DNA of 64,000 bases from Nostoc calcicola FACHB-3891 (GTDB lineage Bacteria; Cyanobacteriota; Cyanobacteriia; Cyanobacteriales; Nostocaceae). Every line of letters begins with the position of its first letter. The stretch's first letter is position 1. Both the position numbers and the translations under genes were made by a program. The stretch covers positions 1 to 64,000 of the forward strand of contig NZ_JACJRQ010000040.1 in assembly GCF_014697355.1 (NCBI RefSeq), given 5' to 3'. Positions 26,452-34,132 of this stretch are shown here, one piece after another. The notes below the pieces were generated by a model. It worked only from the letters and a program-made list of their open reading frames with translations. It had not been told where the DNA came from and did no database searches.

Positions 26452-29280
26452 ATGAGTTCGACCACCTCAACGAAAATAAAGCACAAAATTGGGAAAAAAT
26501 CTCTCGATACCGAACAATTAGGTGTTGTCAAAAACCTGACACCCTTTGAGGATATTACCCATTTAGCTGGGATTGCAAGTATCTCGCTTGCTGGTCGTAG
26601 AGATATCGGCGCACTTATTCTCCAGAAAAAAGAAGATATTCAAATCAAGTTCTGCTTTGACGTACAAGGAATTCACCCGTCTTTACCAGAAGAACAGATT
26701 CTCCCCATTTTTGACAATATTGAGGGCGGACTCAAAGAACTTCCCGAACGAGAAACCTTAACAATTCACCTTGGTTCGTTCACTGATGATTTTCTTCGGC
26801 AGCAGGAACTAAAAAAGATAGAGGATAAATGCGATCTAGAGCAATTAACTTTATTAGTGCGATCGGAACGTCTGCGAGCAAGAGAACTCACTGAAGCAGG
26901 AACCCGTAAAAACAAGTTCTTACGTTTCTGGTGTACCTATAGTGTCCTGGCTTCTGAAGACAGTCGCTCAAATGATGCAATTGAAAAAACTATCAAACAA
27001 TTGCAAAATGCCTGGTTCCAATTTACTGGTCAAATTCACGGTGTTCGGCAAGAACGAATCGAAACAATCTTACGGGATAGTTTTACCTCTGGGTTTCAAC
27101 GGTGGGAACAACTTTTTACAAACTCGATGGGGCTTTCAGTACGAGCAGTCACAAGTGAGGAAGTATGGTCAATTCTTTGGAGTCAATTTAACCGTAGCGA
27201 CGCACCCAAAGTTCCCAATCCCCTCATATTAGATGAAGAAGGGCTTCGAGAAGTTCAAAGCAGCGATTTCCATATTCGCCACCTGATGCTGGAGAATGAG
27301 AAATCTGTCCCGTTTCTCGATCGCAGTTGGGTAAGACTGCAAGACAAGTATATCGGCGTTCTCCAGTTTAGCGAAAAGCCCCAAGGCTGGGTAGACGAAT
27401 ACGCCCAGCTTCGATACCTCTGGGAGGTAATATCCAAAGAAAAAATCTCCGATACTGAAATTATCTGCCAGCTATCTAAAGCTAACCAAGGGTTAGCAAA
27501 AACTGCCCTTCAACGGATTACCAAACAGTCAATTACCTCCAGCGCCATGTCTTCCGAGAAGGGATCAATTGACGTAAAAGCCAATATGAACATCGAGGAG
27601 GCAGTTAAGGCACAAGAAACTATCCTCAGAGGCAGTCTCCCGATCCATACTGCTGTTGTTTTTTGTGTCCATCGTCATAGTCGTCAAAAACTTGATGAAG
27701 CTTGCCAATACCTTTCTAGCTGCTTCTTACGCCCTGCCGTAGTTGATAGAGAAATTGAGTATGCTTGGAAAACATGGTTACAATGTGTACCTATTGTCTG
27801 GGAAAACCTACTCACAAGGCCCTTTAACCGTCGTCTCCCCTATTTCTCATCAGAAGTTCCCGGACTCATGCCGATAGTCAGAACAGCTACGGGAGATAAA
27901 TCTGGATTTGAGCTAATTGCTGAAGAGGGAGGAACCCCAGTACATCTCGACTTGTACAAGCAGCACAAAAATCTTGCCATTTTCGGTACTACCCGTGCTG
28001 GTAAATCTGTCTTAGTAGCAGGTCTATTAACACCTGCCTTAGCTCAAGACATTCCCGTAATTGCACTTGATTATCCCAAACCCGATGGTACTAGTACGTT
28101 TACCGACTATACCAAATTTATGGGAGAAGAAGGGGCGTATTTCGATATTAGTAAAGAATCCAATAACCTATTTGAATTACCTGATTTAAGGGGATATGAG
28201 CCGGAAGTTATTAAGGAAAGGATGACCGATTTCAAGGAATTCCTGAAATCAACATTAATGATAATGGTACTAGGGACGAACCCTGTAGGGGTAAGTGCCA
28301 CAATGATATCAAATATTGAGAGTATCATTACAATCACAATTGAAACTTTTTACAACGATGAGGATATCAAACTTCGATATAAACTTGCACTAGAAAATGG
28401 AGTAGGAACAAGTGAATGGGCAGATATTCCAACACTTAAGGATTTCTATAATTATTGTTCGCCTGGGTTTATCAAACTAGATTCAATCACTAATAATAGT
28501 AAAGAAATTCTTGATGCTCTTGACCAAATCAGATTGCGATTAAAGTTTTGGCTAAATTCACGAGTTGGACAATCAATCGCCAATCCATCTAGCTTTAAAA
28601 CTGATGCACGACTACTGGTATTCGCACTGCGAACGCTTGGGAGTGAAGCTGATGCCGCAGTCCTTGCCCTTAGCGCCTATTCCGCAGCATTACGTAGAGC
28701 TTTATCATCTAAAGTATCAATATTTTTCTTAGACGAAGCGCCGATTTTATTCAGTTTTGATAGCATAGCCGAGTTAATTGGTAGACTCTGCGCCAACGGT
28801 GCGAAAGCAGGTATACGTGTAATTTTATCTGCCCAAGAACCAGAAAGTATTTTCCAAAGTAAGTCTGCTTCTAAGATATTTGCTAACATCACGACCCGCC
28901 TTATCGGTCGGATTCAAACATCAGCTGTTGACCCATTTGTTAACAGGTTTAAATATCCTTATGAAATCATCTCACGCAATAGTACTGAAGCATTCTTCCC
29001 AAAACGCGAAAGTATCTACTCACAGTGGTTACTTGACGATAATGGCAAACTTACCTTCTGTAGGTATTACCCTGCTTATTGCTTACTTGCAGCAGTAGCA
29101 AATAACCCGAATGAGCAAGAATTACGCACTCTCTTCCTCAATAAATATGCCGATAATCCAATGCTGGGTATGGTGAGATTTTCTGAGGCATACATACAAA
29201 TGCTTCGGGGAGATGAGTTAAGCGAAGAAGCAAAACAATTACTGGATAACAATAACAATAAGCGATTAAAGCCAGCATAA
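26452..29280 (+). CDS. VirB4/TraC-type conjugation ATPase
   Basis: 942 residues. The N-terminal half has VirB4-like features: IHGVRQERIETILRDSFTSGFQRW, the region around 300-420, and PYFSSEVPGLMPI. The C-terminal motor domain has Walker A FGTTRAGKSVLVAG near 512-525, Walker B IFFLDEAPILF near 755, and a conserved VILSAQEPESIFQS segment (a QxP motif). VirB4 is the universal T4SS ATPase that energises pilus assembly and substrate transfer at the inner membrane. Length fits the family (800-950). It looks intact. Confidence 0.85.
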   Translation: MSSTTSTKIKHKIGKKSLDTEQLGVVKNLTPFEDITHLAGIASISLAGRRDIGALILQKKEDIQIKFCFDVQGIHPSLPEEQILPIFDNIEGGLKELPERETLTIHLGSFTDDFLRQQELKKIEDKCDLEQLTLLVRSERLRARELTEAGTRKNKFLRFWCTYSVLASEDSRSNDAIEKTIKQLQNAWFQFTGQIHGVRQERIETILRDSFTSGFQRWEQLFTNSMGLSVRAVTSEEVWSILWSQFNRSDAPKVPNPLILDEEGLREVQSSDFHIRHLMLENEKSVPFLDRSWVRLQDKYIGVLQFSEKPQGWVDEYAQLRYLWEVISKEKISDTEIICQLSKANQGLAKTALQRITKQSITSSAMSSEKGSIDVKANMNIEEAVKAQETILRGSLPIHTAVVFCVHRHSRQKLDEACQYLSSCFLRPAVVDREIEYAWKTWLQCVPIVWENLLTRPFNRRLPYFSSEVPGLMPIVRTATGDKSGFELIAEEGGTPVHLDLYKQHKNLAIFGTTRAGKSVLVAGLLTPALAQDIPVIALDYPKPDGTSTFTDYTKFMGEEGAYFDISKESNNLFELPDLRGYEPEVIKERMTDFKEFLKSTLMIMVLGTNPVGVSATMISNIESIITITIETFYNDEDIKLRYKLALENGVGTSEWADIPTLKDFYNYCSPGFIKLDSITNNSKEILDALDQIRLRLKFWLNSRVGQSIANPSSFKTDARLLVFALRTLGSEADAAVLALSAYSAALRRALSSKVSIFFLDEAPILFSFDSIAELIGRLCANGAKAGIRVILSAQEPESIFQSKSASKIFANITTRLIGRIQTSAVDPFVNRFKYPYEIISRNSTEAFFPKRESIYSQWLLDDNGKLTFCRYYPAYCLLAAVANNPNEQELRTLFLNKYADNPMLGMVRFSEAYIQMLRGDELSEEAKQLLDNNNNKRLKPA

Positions 29281-29393
29281 ATTATATAAGACAAACTAAC
29301 AAATAATCTGGATTGGGGAAAAGAAGAATCAATAAATCATAAAAAAGTGGCTTAACTTTAATTGCCACATTGGTTATTTTATCCACCAAAAGT

Positions 29394-30125
29394 ATGAAAC
29401 GAAAGTTCAATTTTACTAAGAAAAGGGTAATAATCGGGTCAATCATTGGTCTGGTTACTTTACTCGGTACAGCACCCAGTTATGCCTTTTCAATTGACGA
29501 TTTCTTCAAGGTTTTAGGCAAATTCAATAACTATTTTGAGGAAACCAAAAACGAACTCACCGCAGCAGCTAATGAATGGGGTGGGATGAAAAGCGAAGCT
29601 AAAACTGCTATTCAGACTGGCAGTATGGATATGCCAGACCCAGTAAATTCAGCAGAAAAGCTCAAAGAACAACTCAAGGAAAAGGGTAACTGGAATGAAA
29701 GTAACACAGTTGAAGGTGCTGTAAGTGCAGCTAACGAACTGGAGAGAGAAACCACCCGCGCCACGATCGCAAGCGTCTTAGGGGAAGTCGGTCAGGAACG
29801 TACCAAAAATGAAATAGAAGCAACTGAACAAACTGTAGCCGAGGCCAAAGAACTCGCGGAATCTGCACAGGCAATGGATGCTTCACAAAACATCCTTAAG
29901 GTAATTGCTGCCCAAAACTCGCAAATTGTCTCAATGTTGGGGCAATCCCGTACCGACGGACTGCAAGCACGGCACGATGTACAGCAAACTAACCTGATGC
30001 TAAGTCAACTTGCCGAACAAGGGGCAAGCGATCGCCGTCGTCAAAACCTGATGATGGACGGTATTAGCGCCCAGTATATCGAAATCAGTGGGTTTAGCAG
30101 TCTCAAAACTACAGCCGGGGAATAA
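29394..30125 (+). CDS. VirB5/TrbJ-like exported T4SS protein
   Basis: 243 residues from the ATG at 29394 (an in-frame TTG at 29370 is disfavoured). Signal peptide ends near SYAFS. The mature part is almost entirely helical and coiled-coil-like (FEETKNELTAAANEWGGMKSEAK, then VAEAKELAESAQAMDASQNILKVIAAQN), with repeated Gln and Ala, as in VirB5/TrbJ minor pilus proteins. Position after VirB4 and before VirB6 matches VirB operons. Sequence identity to VirB5 cannot be judged; fold and context support it. Confidence 0.55.
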   Translation: MKRKFNFTKKRVIIGSIIGLVTLLGTAPSYAFSIDDFFKVLGKFNNYFEETKNELTAAANEWGGMKSEAKTAIQTGSMDMPDPVNSAEKLKEQLKEKGNWNESNTVEGAVSAANELERETTRATIASVLGEVGQERTKNEIEATEQTVAEAKELAESAQAMDASQNILKVIAAQNSQIVSMLGQSRTDGLQARHDVQQTNLMLSQLAEQGASDRRRQNLMMDGISAQYIEISGFSSLKTTAGE

Positions 30126-30194
30126 TTCACCCTAATCAATTGGTCATCTCAATTGCAGAGATGACCAAACCTTCACGCCTGTTAACCAAGTGCT

Positions 30195-30962
30195 ATGTTA
30201 GAACACCTCATAATTGCAACCGACCCATTTTTTGGACAAGACATTTTAGAAAATGCCGCCGCCGGAGCGCAATTAGTAGCTGAAGGTTTCAATGAACTTT
30301 GGCAGGAAACCCTCAACGGCAGCTTATATGGCTCAATGTGCAAAGTTGGTCAGTTTTTTGCGATCGCCACACTCACTCTTTTTATGGTTGAGTTAGGCCG
30401 AAACTGGATAAATCAAGAAGATATGAAAGCCCTCTCCAGTTGGATATGGCCCATCCTGGTTATCGGGCTACTAGCTAACAATGGTACTTTACTCAGAAGT
30501 GGAACACTCGCAATACGAGGATACATTAATACTGTCAATAGTGACATTCTTGAGTTTACTGCTGCTGGAGCCAACCTAGAAGTAGCATTCAATCGAGCAG
30601 TCGGCAATATTGCCCTCCAGCAGCAAGTAGGGGCGGCAATGGAAAGATGCCGCTCAATCCCTGGTAACACGCAAGATTCAATCACCTGCTTGCAACAAGC
30701 AGAAGCAGAACTCAAAACCTCTGCGCCCGATCTATTTAAAGGAGAAGCCCCCGATAGCGGTAGTTGGGAGTTTAACCCACTTCAGGCTTTATCTGATGCC
30801 AAAGATGCGCTCAACGACCTCTCCCCCGGTCAAATTGCCGAAAAGATTGGTAATTCTATCACCAGTACAATCGGCTCGATGATCACCGGATTTGTCACAG
30901 TCATCCTCCTTGAGAAAAAATTCTGTACAACACCAAGGGATATACGGAAAAATTCTATATAA
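30195..30962 (+). pseudogene. VirB6/TrbL-like membrane channel protein, truncated
   Basis: The frame runs 255 codons, but only the first ~238 (to about 30908, ...MITGFVTVILL) look native. The last 17 (EKKFCTTPRDIRKNSI) are encoded by an unrelated inserted sequence of palindromic repeats. The native part has hydrophobic helices near 45-65 (CKVGQFFAIATLTLFMVEL) and 80-105, and begins another at the break point. VirB6 proteins are polytopic with 5 or more helices and usually over 300 residues, so the C-terminal membrane half is missing. The break is followed at 32914 by the tail of a different T4SS gene, so intervening DNA was also lost. Confidence 0.7.
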
Positions 30963-31114
30963 TCCTCCCGTGAAGAGTGATTATACGGAAAAATTCTGTA
31001 TAATACCCAAATAGGTTTGTTATCAAGAAAATTTCTGTACATTCTAACAGGAGTTGCCTATGATGCTTAATACATCTTTATCTAGCAAAAAATTATACGG
31101 AAACTTTCCGTATA
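30909..31114. repeat. Five copies of a 21-bp palindromic operator-like site
   Basis: Sites at 30909-30929, 30941-30961, 30982-31002, 31021-31041 and 31094-31114 share a TATACGGAA-N3-TTCYGTATA dyad (core GAA-N3-TTC). The last is a perfect palindrome with a single central C; the first and fourth have diverged left halves but keep TTCTGTACA. Successive distances are 32, 41, 39 and 73 bp. They lie just before a proposed gene-cassette boundary. They could be operators for an unlinked repressor or iteron-like sites; no cognate regulator gene is beside them. Confidence 0.75.
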
Positions 31115-31122
31115 ATAAATAG
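31060..31122 (+). CDS. Possible 20-aa leader or truncated gene start
   Basis: ATGATG preceded by ACAGGAG at good spacing opens a 20-codon frame (MMLNTSLSSKKLYGNFPYNK). Its end overlaps the fifth palindrome, and its stop codon touches the GTTAGCT core. It is more likely the N-terminal stump of a gene cut at the cassette boundary, or a leader, than a complete gene. Confidence 0.3.
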   Translation: MMLNTSLSSKKLYGNFPYNK

Positions 31123-31151
31123 TTAGCTGGCTTGGGTGATCGGTGAAGACA

Positions 31152-31259
31152 ATGATTAAGCGTCTTGGAGGATTAACGATAGTACAGGAAAAGAATGTTA
31201 AAACTGAAGCCATACCTGAATCATGCGGACTGATAGCGGTAGCGTTATGCAAACACTAA
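31152..31259 (+). CDS. Possible 35-aa peptide upstream of EACC1-like gene
   Basis: ATG at 31152 to TAA at 31257, 35 residues starting MIKRLGGLTIVQEKN. It lies within the cassette between the core site and the EACC1-like gene. No family; no strong ribosome site. It may be only the cassette's leader region. Confidence 0.25.
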   Translation: MIKRLGGLTIVQEKNVKTEAIPESCGLIAVALCKH

Positions 31260-31287
31260 ATAACGAAAAAGTTCTAACCACTTGAGT

Positions 31288-31698
31288 ATGATTGATCTAG
31301 AGATAATGATCGCCCTGCAAGACCCCAAACTTGAGGACGAGGAATTACAGGAATATACCCAGAACCTGCTGCCGCAACTTCGAGAATTTGATGGGGTAGA
31401 AGAAGTTCAATTAGCCCCACGCGATCAGCCTATTGAAGTGCCGGGCATGACTTCTAAGGATTTTGGAGCGTTTCTGCTGGGAACTGTGACGGTGATCTCG
31501 ACCCTCAAGGCACTGATTGAGATTATTGATTGGGTAGAGAAACGATGGCTGAAGCCAAAGGAAAAGGAGCCGAGTAATCGCAAACTGGCGATCGAAGTCA
31601 CCACCCCGGACGGGTACAAACTAACCATTACGGCGGAGAATCCAGAAGACCTCAACGTTTTTCGAGATCAGATCATCAAGCAACTAGGGGAAGATTGA
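31288..31698 (+). CDS. EACC1-like effector-associated constant component
   Basis: 136 residues from the ATG at 31288 (a TTG two codons earlier is also open). Layout: an N-terminal strand-helix (LEDEELQEYTQNLLPQLREFDGVEEVQLAP), a central hydrophobic helix (FGAFLLGTVTVISTLKALIEIIDWV, residues ~58-85), then a beta hairpin with the IEVTTPDGYKLTITAENPEDLNVF motif and a final helix. This matches the effector-associated constant component EACC1 described for NTP-dependent conflict systems, in which a small constant protein is paired with variable effectors. The caspase gene starts 9 bp downstream, which makes a two-gene unit. Assignment from recalled family features; not searched. Confidence 0.6.
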   Translation: MIDLEIMIALQDPKLEDEELQEYTQNLLPQLREFDGVEEVQLAPRDQPIEVPGMTSKDFGAFLLGTVTVISTLKALIEIIDWVEKRWLKPKEKEPSNRKLAIEVTTPDGYKLTITAENPEDLNVFRDQIIKQLGED

Positions 31699-31706
31699 GG
31701 TAGGTC

Positions 31707-32771
31707 GTGGGAAAGTTTGCGCTGTTGATTGGGATCAGTGAGTCTAGCGAAGAGGATTTGCCCAAATTGCCTAGTGCGATCGAAGATATCAAAGCAATGC
31801 AGGCAGTTATGCAAGATCCAAAGCTAGGTAACTTTGACAGCGTAAAGGTTCTGCCAAACCCCACGCGCCAGGAAATGGAGGAAGAGATCGAAACCTTGTT
31901 TGCCAATCGCAAAAAGGAAGACCTGGTGCTGTTCTATTTTTCAGGACATGGCATCACCGATGAGAAGGGTAGACTCTATCTGGTTACACCCCAAACCCGC
32001 AAAGAGCGAGGCAACCTGATAAAAGCAACGGCGGTTTCTGCGACTGTCTTGCATGACAATATGGGCAACAGCCGTTCAAAGCATCAAGTGTTAATTCTCG
32101 ATTCTTGCTTCAGTGGAGCAATTGCAGAAGGCTTAACCGGTAAATCAGCAGGAAGTAAGGTTGATATTCAAAGAGAGTTAGGCGGTGAAGGGCGAGCAAT
32201 TCTAACCTCTTCTAATGCGGTGCAAAAGTCGTTTTATATGCAGGGTTATGACTTATCCATCTACACCCACTACCTGATTGATGGCATTCAAACTGGAGCC
32301 GCCAATCAAGATGGAGACGATTACATCTCAGTGGATGAACTGCATGAGTATGTCAAAAAGAAGCTGGAACAAGAAACCCCTTTGATGTCTCCGCAGTTTT
32401 TTCCAGTTAAGGAAGGATACAAAATCAGATTGGTGCGATCACCCCAAGATGATCCCAAGGTGAGGTATCCCAAGGAAACTGAGCATCGATCTGAATCAGG
32501 TCCATCATTGAAAACCTGCATTAAATGCAAGGGTTCAGGCGAACAACAAAAAGTAGCCTATTATACTAGCATGGGTACTCGTATATATACAAATGAACTT
32601 GAGTCGTGCAGCACATGTGGAGGAATAGGACAAGTACCTTCGAGCATGAGAAACAGATTCCTATGGCAGCTGGTTGACTGTTGGAGTTGCGGAAGGGGGG
32701 GAATTGCATATAATTCCATGCACACGCATTGCACAAGTTGTGGCAAGAATCTTTTTCCTCAGAAGGGGTAA
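31707..32771 (+). CDS. Caspase (peptidase C14) with C-terminal zinc ribbons
   Basis: 354 residues, GTG start with GAGGTAGG upstream. Residues 1-245 are a C14 caspase domain: FALLIGISE, His81 in FYFSGHG, and Cys134 in ILDSCFSG, both catalytic residues present. An EF-hand-like loop NQDGDDYISVDEL (200-212) could bind Ca2+, as in metacaspases. The tail has four Cys pairs (271/274 CIKCKGSG, 301/304 CSTCGGIG, 325/328 CWSCGRGG, 342/345 CTSCG) like DnaJ zinc-ribbon repeats. Probably a protease effector of an EACC1 pair; the zinc tail may bind substrate. The gene ends 64 bp before the attC-like site. Confidence 0.9.
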   Translation: MGKFALLIGISESSEEDLPKLPSAIEDIKAMQAVMQDPKLGNFDSVKVLPNPTRQEMEEEIETLFANRKKEDLVLFYFSGHGITDEKGRLYLVTPQTRKERGNLIKATAVSATVLHDNMGNSRSKHQVLILDSCFSGAIAEGLTGKSAGSKVDIQRELGGEGRAILTSSNAVQKSFYMQGYDLSIYTHYLIDGIQTGAANQDGDDYISVDELHEYVKKKLEQETPLMSPQFFPVKEGYKIRLVRSPQDDPKVRYPKETEHRSESGPSLKTCIKCKGSGEQQKVAYYTSMGTRIYTNELESCSTCGGIGQVPSSMRNRFLWQLVDCWSCGRGGIAYNSMHTHCTSCGKNLFPQKG

Positions 32772-32835
32772 TTGCTTGTGTATGCAAAAAGATACGGGGA
32801 AGTGTGGTAATGCCGATTGGTTGCCAAAGAATGCT

Positions 32836-32913
32836 AGCTAACAACGCCCATGCACACCGACCGCCGAGAGGTTATCGATTTGAGTCCAAGGTTCTCTGCG
32901 GCGGGTGATGGGC
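32836..32913. other. attC-like recombination hairpin
   Basis: Core AGCTAAC at 32836-32842. Hairpin arms: GCCCAT(32846)/ATGGGC(32908), CACC/GGTG, CGCCG/CGGCG and AGAG(32867)/CTCT(32894). Unpaired bases (GCA and GA on the left arm, one G on the right) resemble the extrahelical bases of integron attC sites, and a ~23-nt terminal segment is unpaired. The complementary 3' core is absent because T4SS sequence resumes directly. Confidence 0.55.
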
Positions 32914-33285
32914 AACATTTCAGTATTAGGAGAGGCAGGTTCCCCCCTAGCCGCCAGACCATACGACAACAAGGGATCTGAAATTGCCAAGTATGATGCC
33001 ACTTTGGGGACAATAGCTGGTATTGCCAAGGTAGGGGAAATTATCAACCAGGCGGATGAAGAAGTCACAGAAGATTTACCTTTAGGTGGGACAAGAACCC
33101 GCAGCCGCAATAACAACCGCAACCTGGGAGCTGCTTTTCTTGAAGGTGCCTTTGGCAAACTTGGCGAAACAGTCAGCAAACGGACAGAACGTGCCACTGA
33201 CGAAATCAACCGCCGTCCCAATGTCTGGTATGTGCCTAAAGACACCAAAATCACAATCAAAGTCGATAGGTCAATAAAACTGTGA
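32914..33285 (+). pseudogene. C-terminal remnant of VirB10/TrbI-like protein
   Basis: About 123 native residues (the open frame extends back to a GTG at 32905 through the attC-like arm). NISVLGEAGSPLAARPYDNKG, a Gly/Ala-rich middle (LGTIAGIAKVGEIINQ, LGAAFLEGAFGKLGETV) and the end RPNVWYVPKDTKITIKVDRSIKL fit the C-terminal outer-membrane domain of VirB10/TrbI proteins, which end in a strand similar to GxRxxVxVxKDL. Full-length VirB10 is about 400 residues, so the N-terminal membrane anchor and most of the protein are gone. Its stop overlaps the GTG of the next gene (GTGA). Confidence 0.6.
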
Positions 33286-34115
33286 AACTCAGATATATAG
33301 CAGACTTTAGTTTAATGATGCCCTGGGCGATCGCCTTTAGTGGGTGCCTCACCATTGCCTCCGTGTTTGCACCAAGCCAACTTGTACTGGCAAATACTAT
33401 CCGTCAAGTTGCAGCGTCCCAGGTGTCAGGGGAAAATGCCCAATTGCAGACAGTTAAGGTGTGGCCCGGACATGGGGTATCAATATCGTTTTACAACACC
33501 AGAGAAGTCATCAAAAAAATCTGGCTGGATGACCCATCTAGGTTTGTTTTTGATGTAGACGGATGTCTTGAAGGCTTGGGTAAGTGTTCTGGAAACAGTA
33601 CGGGCGCAGGACTAATTCACATTCGCCGCATCGAGACAGTCAAAATCCCCGGTTTACCACAAGCTTCTTACGGGGCGCACATGACGGTGATTACCGAATC
33701 TGGGTCAACAAGGAAAAGCTATCACTTTCGGATTGTAGCGGGCAGTGGCACACCAGAGTACAGCCAAATTGAAATTATTGGCGATACTCCCAGTAAACCT
33801 GAAGAAGTAAAACCAAAGGTCAGTTACACCGCATTATCTGATAGCAGACATATCGCTAAAGGAATGCAAGTTGCCCTTAAAAATCAGTGGGTTACTACAG
33901 ATAGCAAGCTTTGGAAGCGTCTGAACCAACTTGTTGAGTTGCGATCGCAAGGAGAGGAACTTGTTGTCGCCGCCAGCACCACCGGAGTATCAATGCAGTT
34001 GGTTGAAAAACTTATGCTGCTAGGTGGAAAGCGCTTCTTAGAAATACCGCCACAGCGCAATAACACTCCCATAACACCAAATACAGGTAAAACAAACTTT
34101 CTCTTGAATCAATAA
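33282..34115 (+). CDS. VirB9/TrbG-like exported T4SS protein
   Basis: 277 residues, GTG start overlapping the upstream stop. Signal peptide to about VLANT (residue 40). The mature part is beta-rich: TVKVWPGHGVSISFYNTREVIKKIWLDDPSRFVFDVDGCLEG, YGAHMTVITESGSTRKSYHFRIV. This is comparable to VirB9 N-terminal domains, which complex with VirB10 and VirB7 in the outer-membrane core. The C-terminal ~80 residues are helical (SDSRHIAKGMQVALKNQWV). The family call rests on topology, strand pattern and the VirB10 neighbour. Confidence 0.55.
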   Translation: MKLRYIADFSLMMPWAIAFSGCLTIASVFAPSQLVLANTIRQVAASQVSGENAQLQTVKVWPGHGVSISFYNTREVIKKIWLDDPSRFVFDVDGCLEGLGKCSGNSTGAGLIHIRRIETVKIPGLPQASYGAHMTVITESGSTRKSYHFRIVAGSGTPEYSQIEIIGDTPSKPEEVKPKVSYTALSDSRHIAKGMQVALKNQWVTTDSKLWKRLNQLVELRSQGEELVVAASTTGVSMQLVEKLMLLGGKRFLEIPPQRNNTPITPNTGKTNFLLNQ

Positions 34116-34132
34116 TTTTTAAATAACCACTG

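Larger units (their letters stand above)
31122..32913 (+). mobile_element. Integron-type gene cassette carrying EACC1-like and caspase genes
   Basis: The left edge is a core site GTTAGCT (31122-31128). The right end has its exact reverse complement AGCTAAC (32836-32842), which opens an imperfect 68-nt attC-like hairpin (32846-32913). Between them lie two coupled genes on the plus strand. This is the arrangement of a gene cassette bounded by recombination points in successive attC core sites. The flanks are truncated T4SS genes, with no integrase in the window. The right half of the final core (GTTAGCT after the hairpin) is missing, and AACATT follows instead. The assignment is inference from symmetry and layout. 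Confidence 0.55.

Noticed and set aside
31707..32771. Caspase gene considered as a native T4SS cargo gene
   Set aside because: It lies between truncated transfer genes with symmetric core sites at both edges, so acquisition as a separate unit explains it better.
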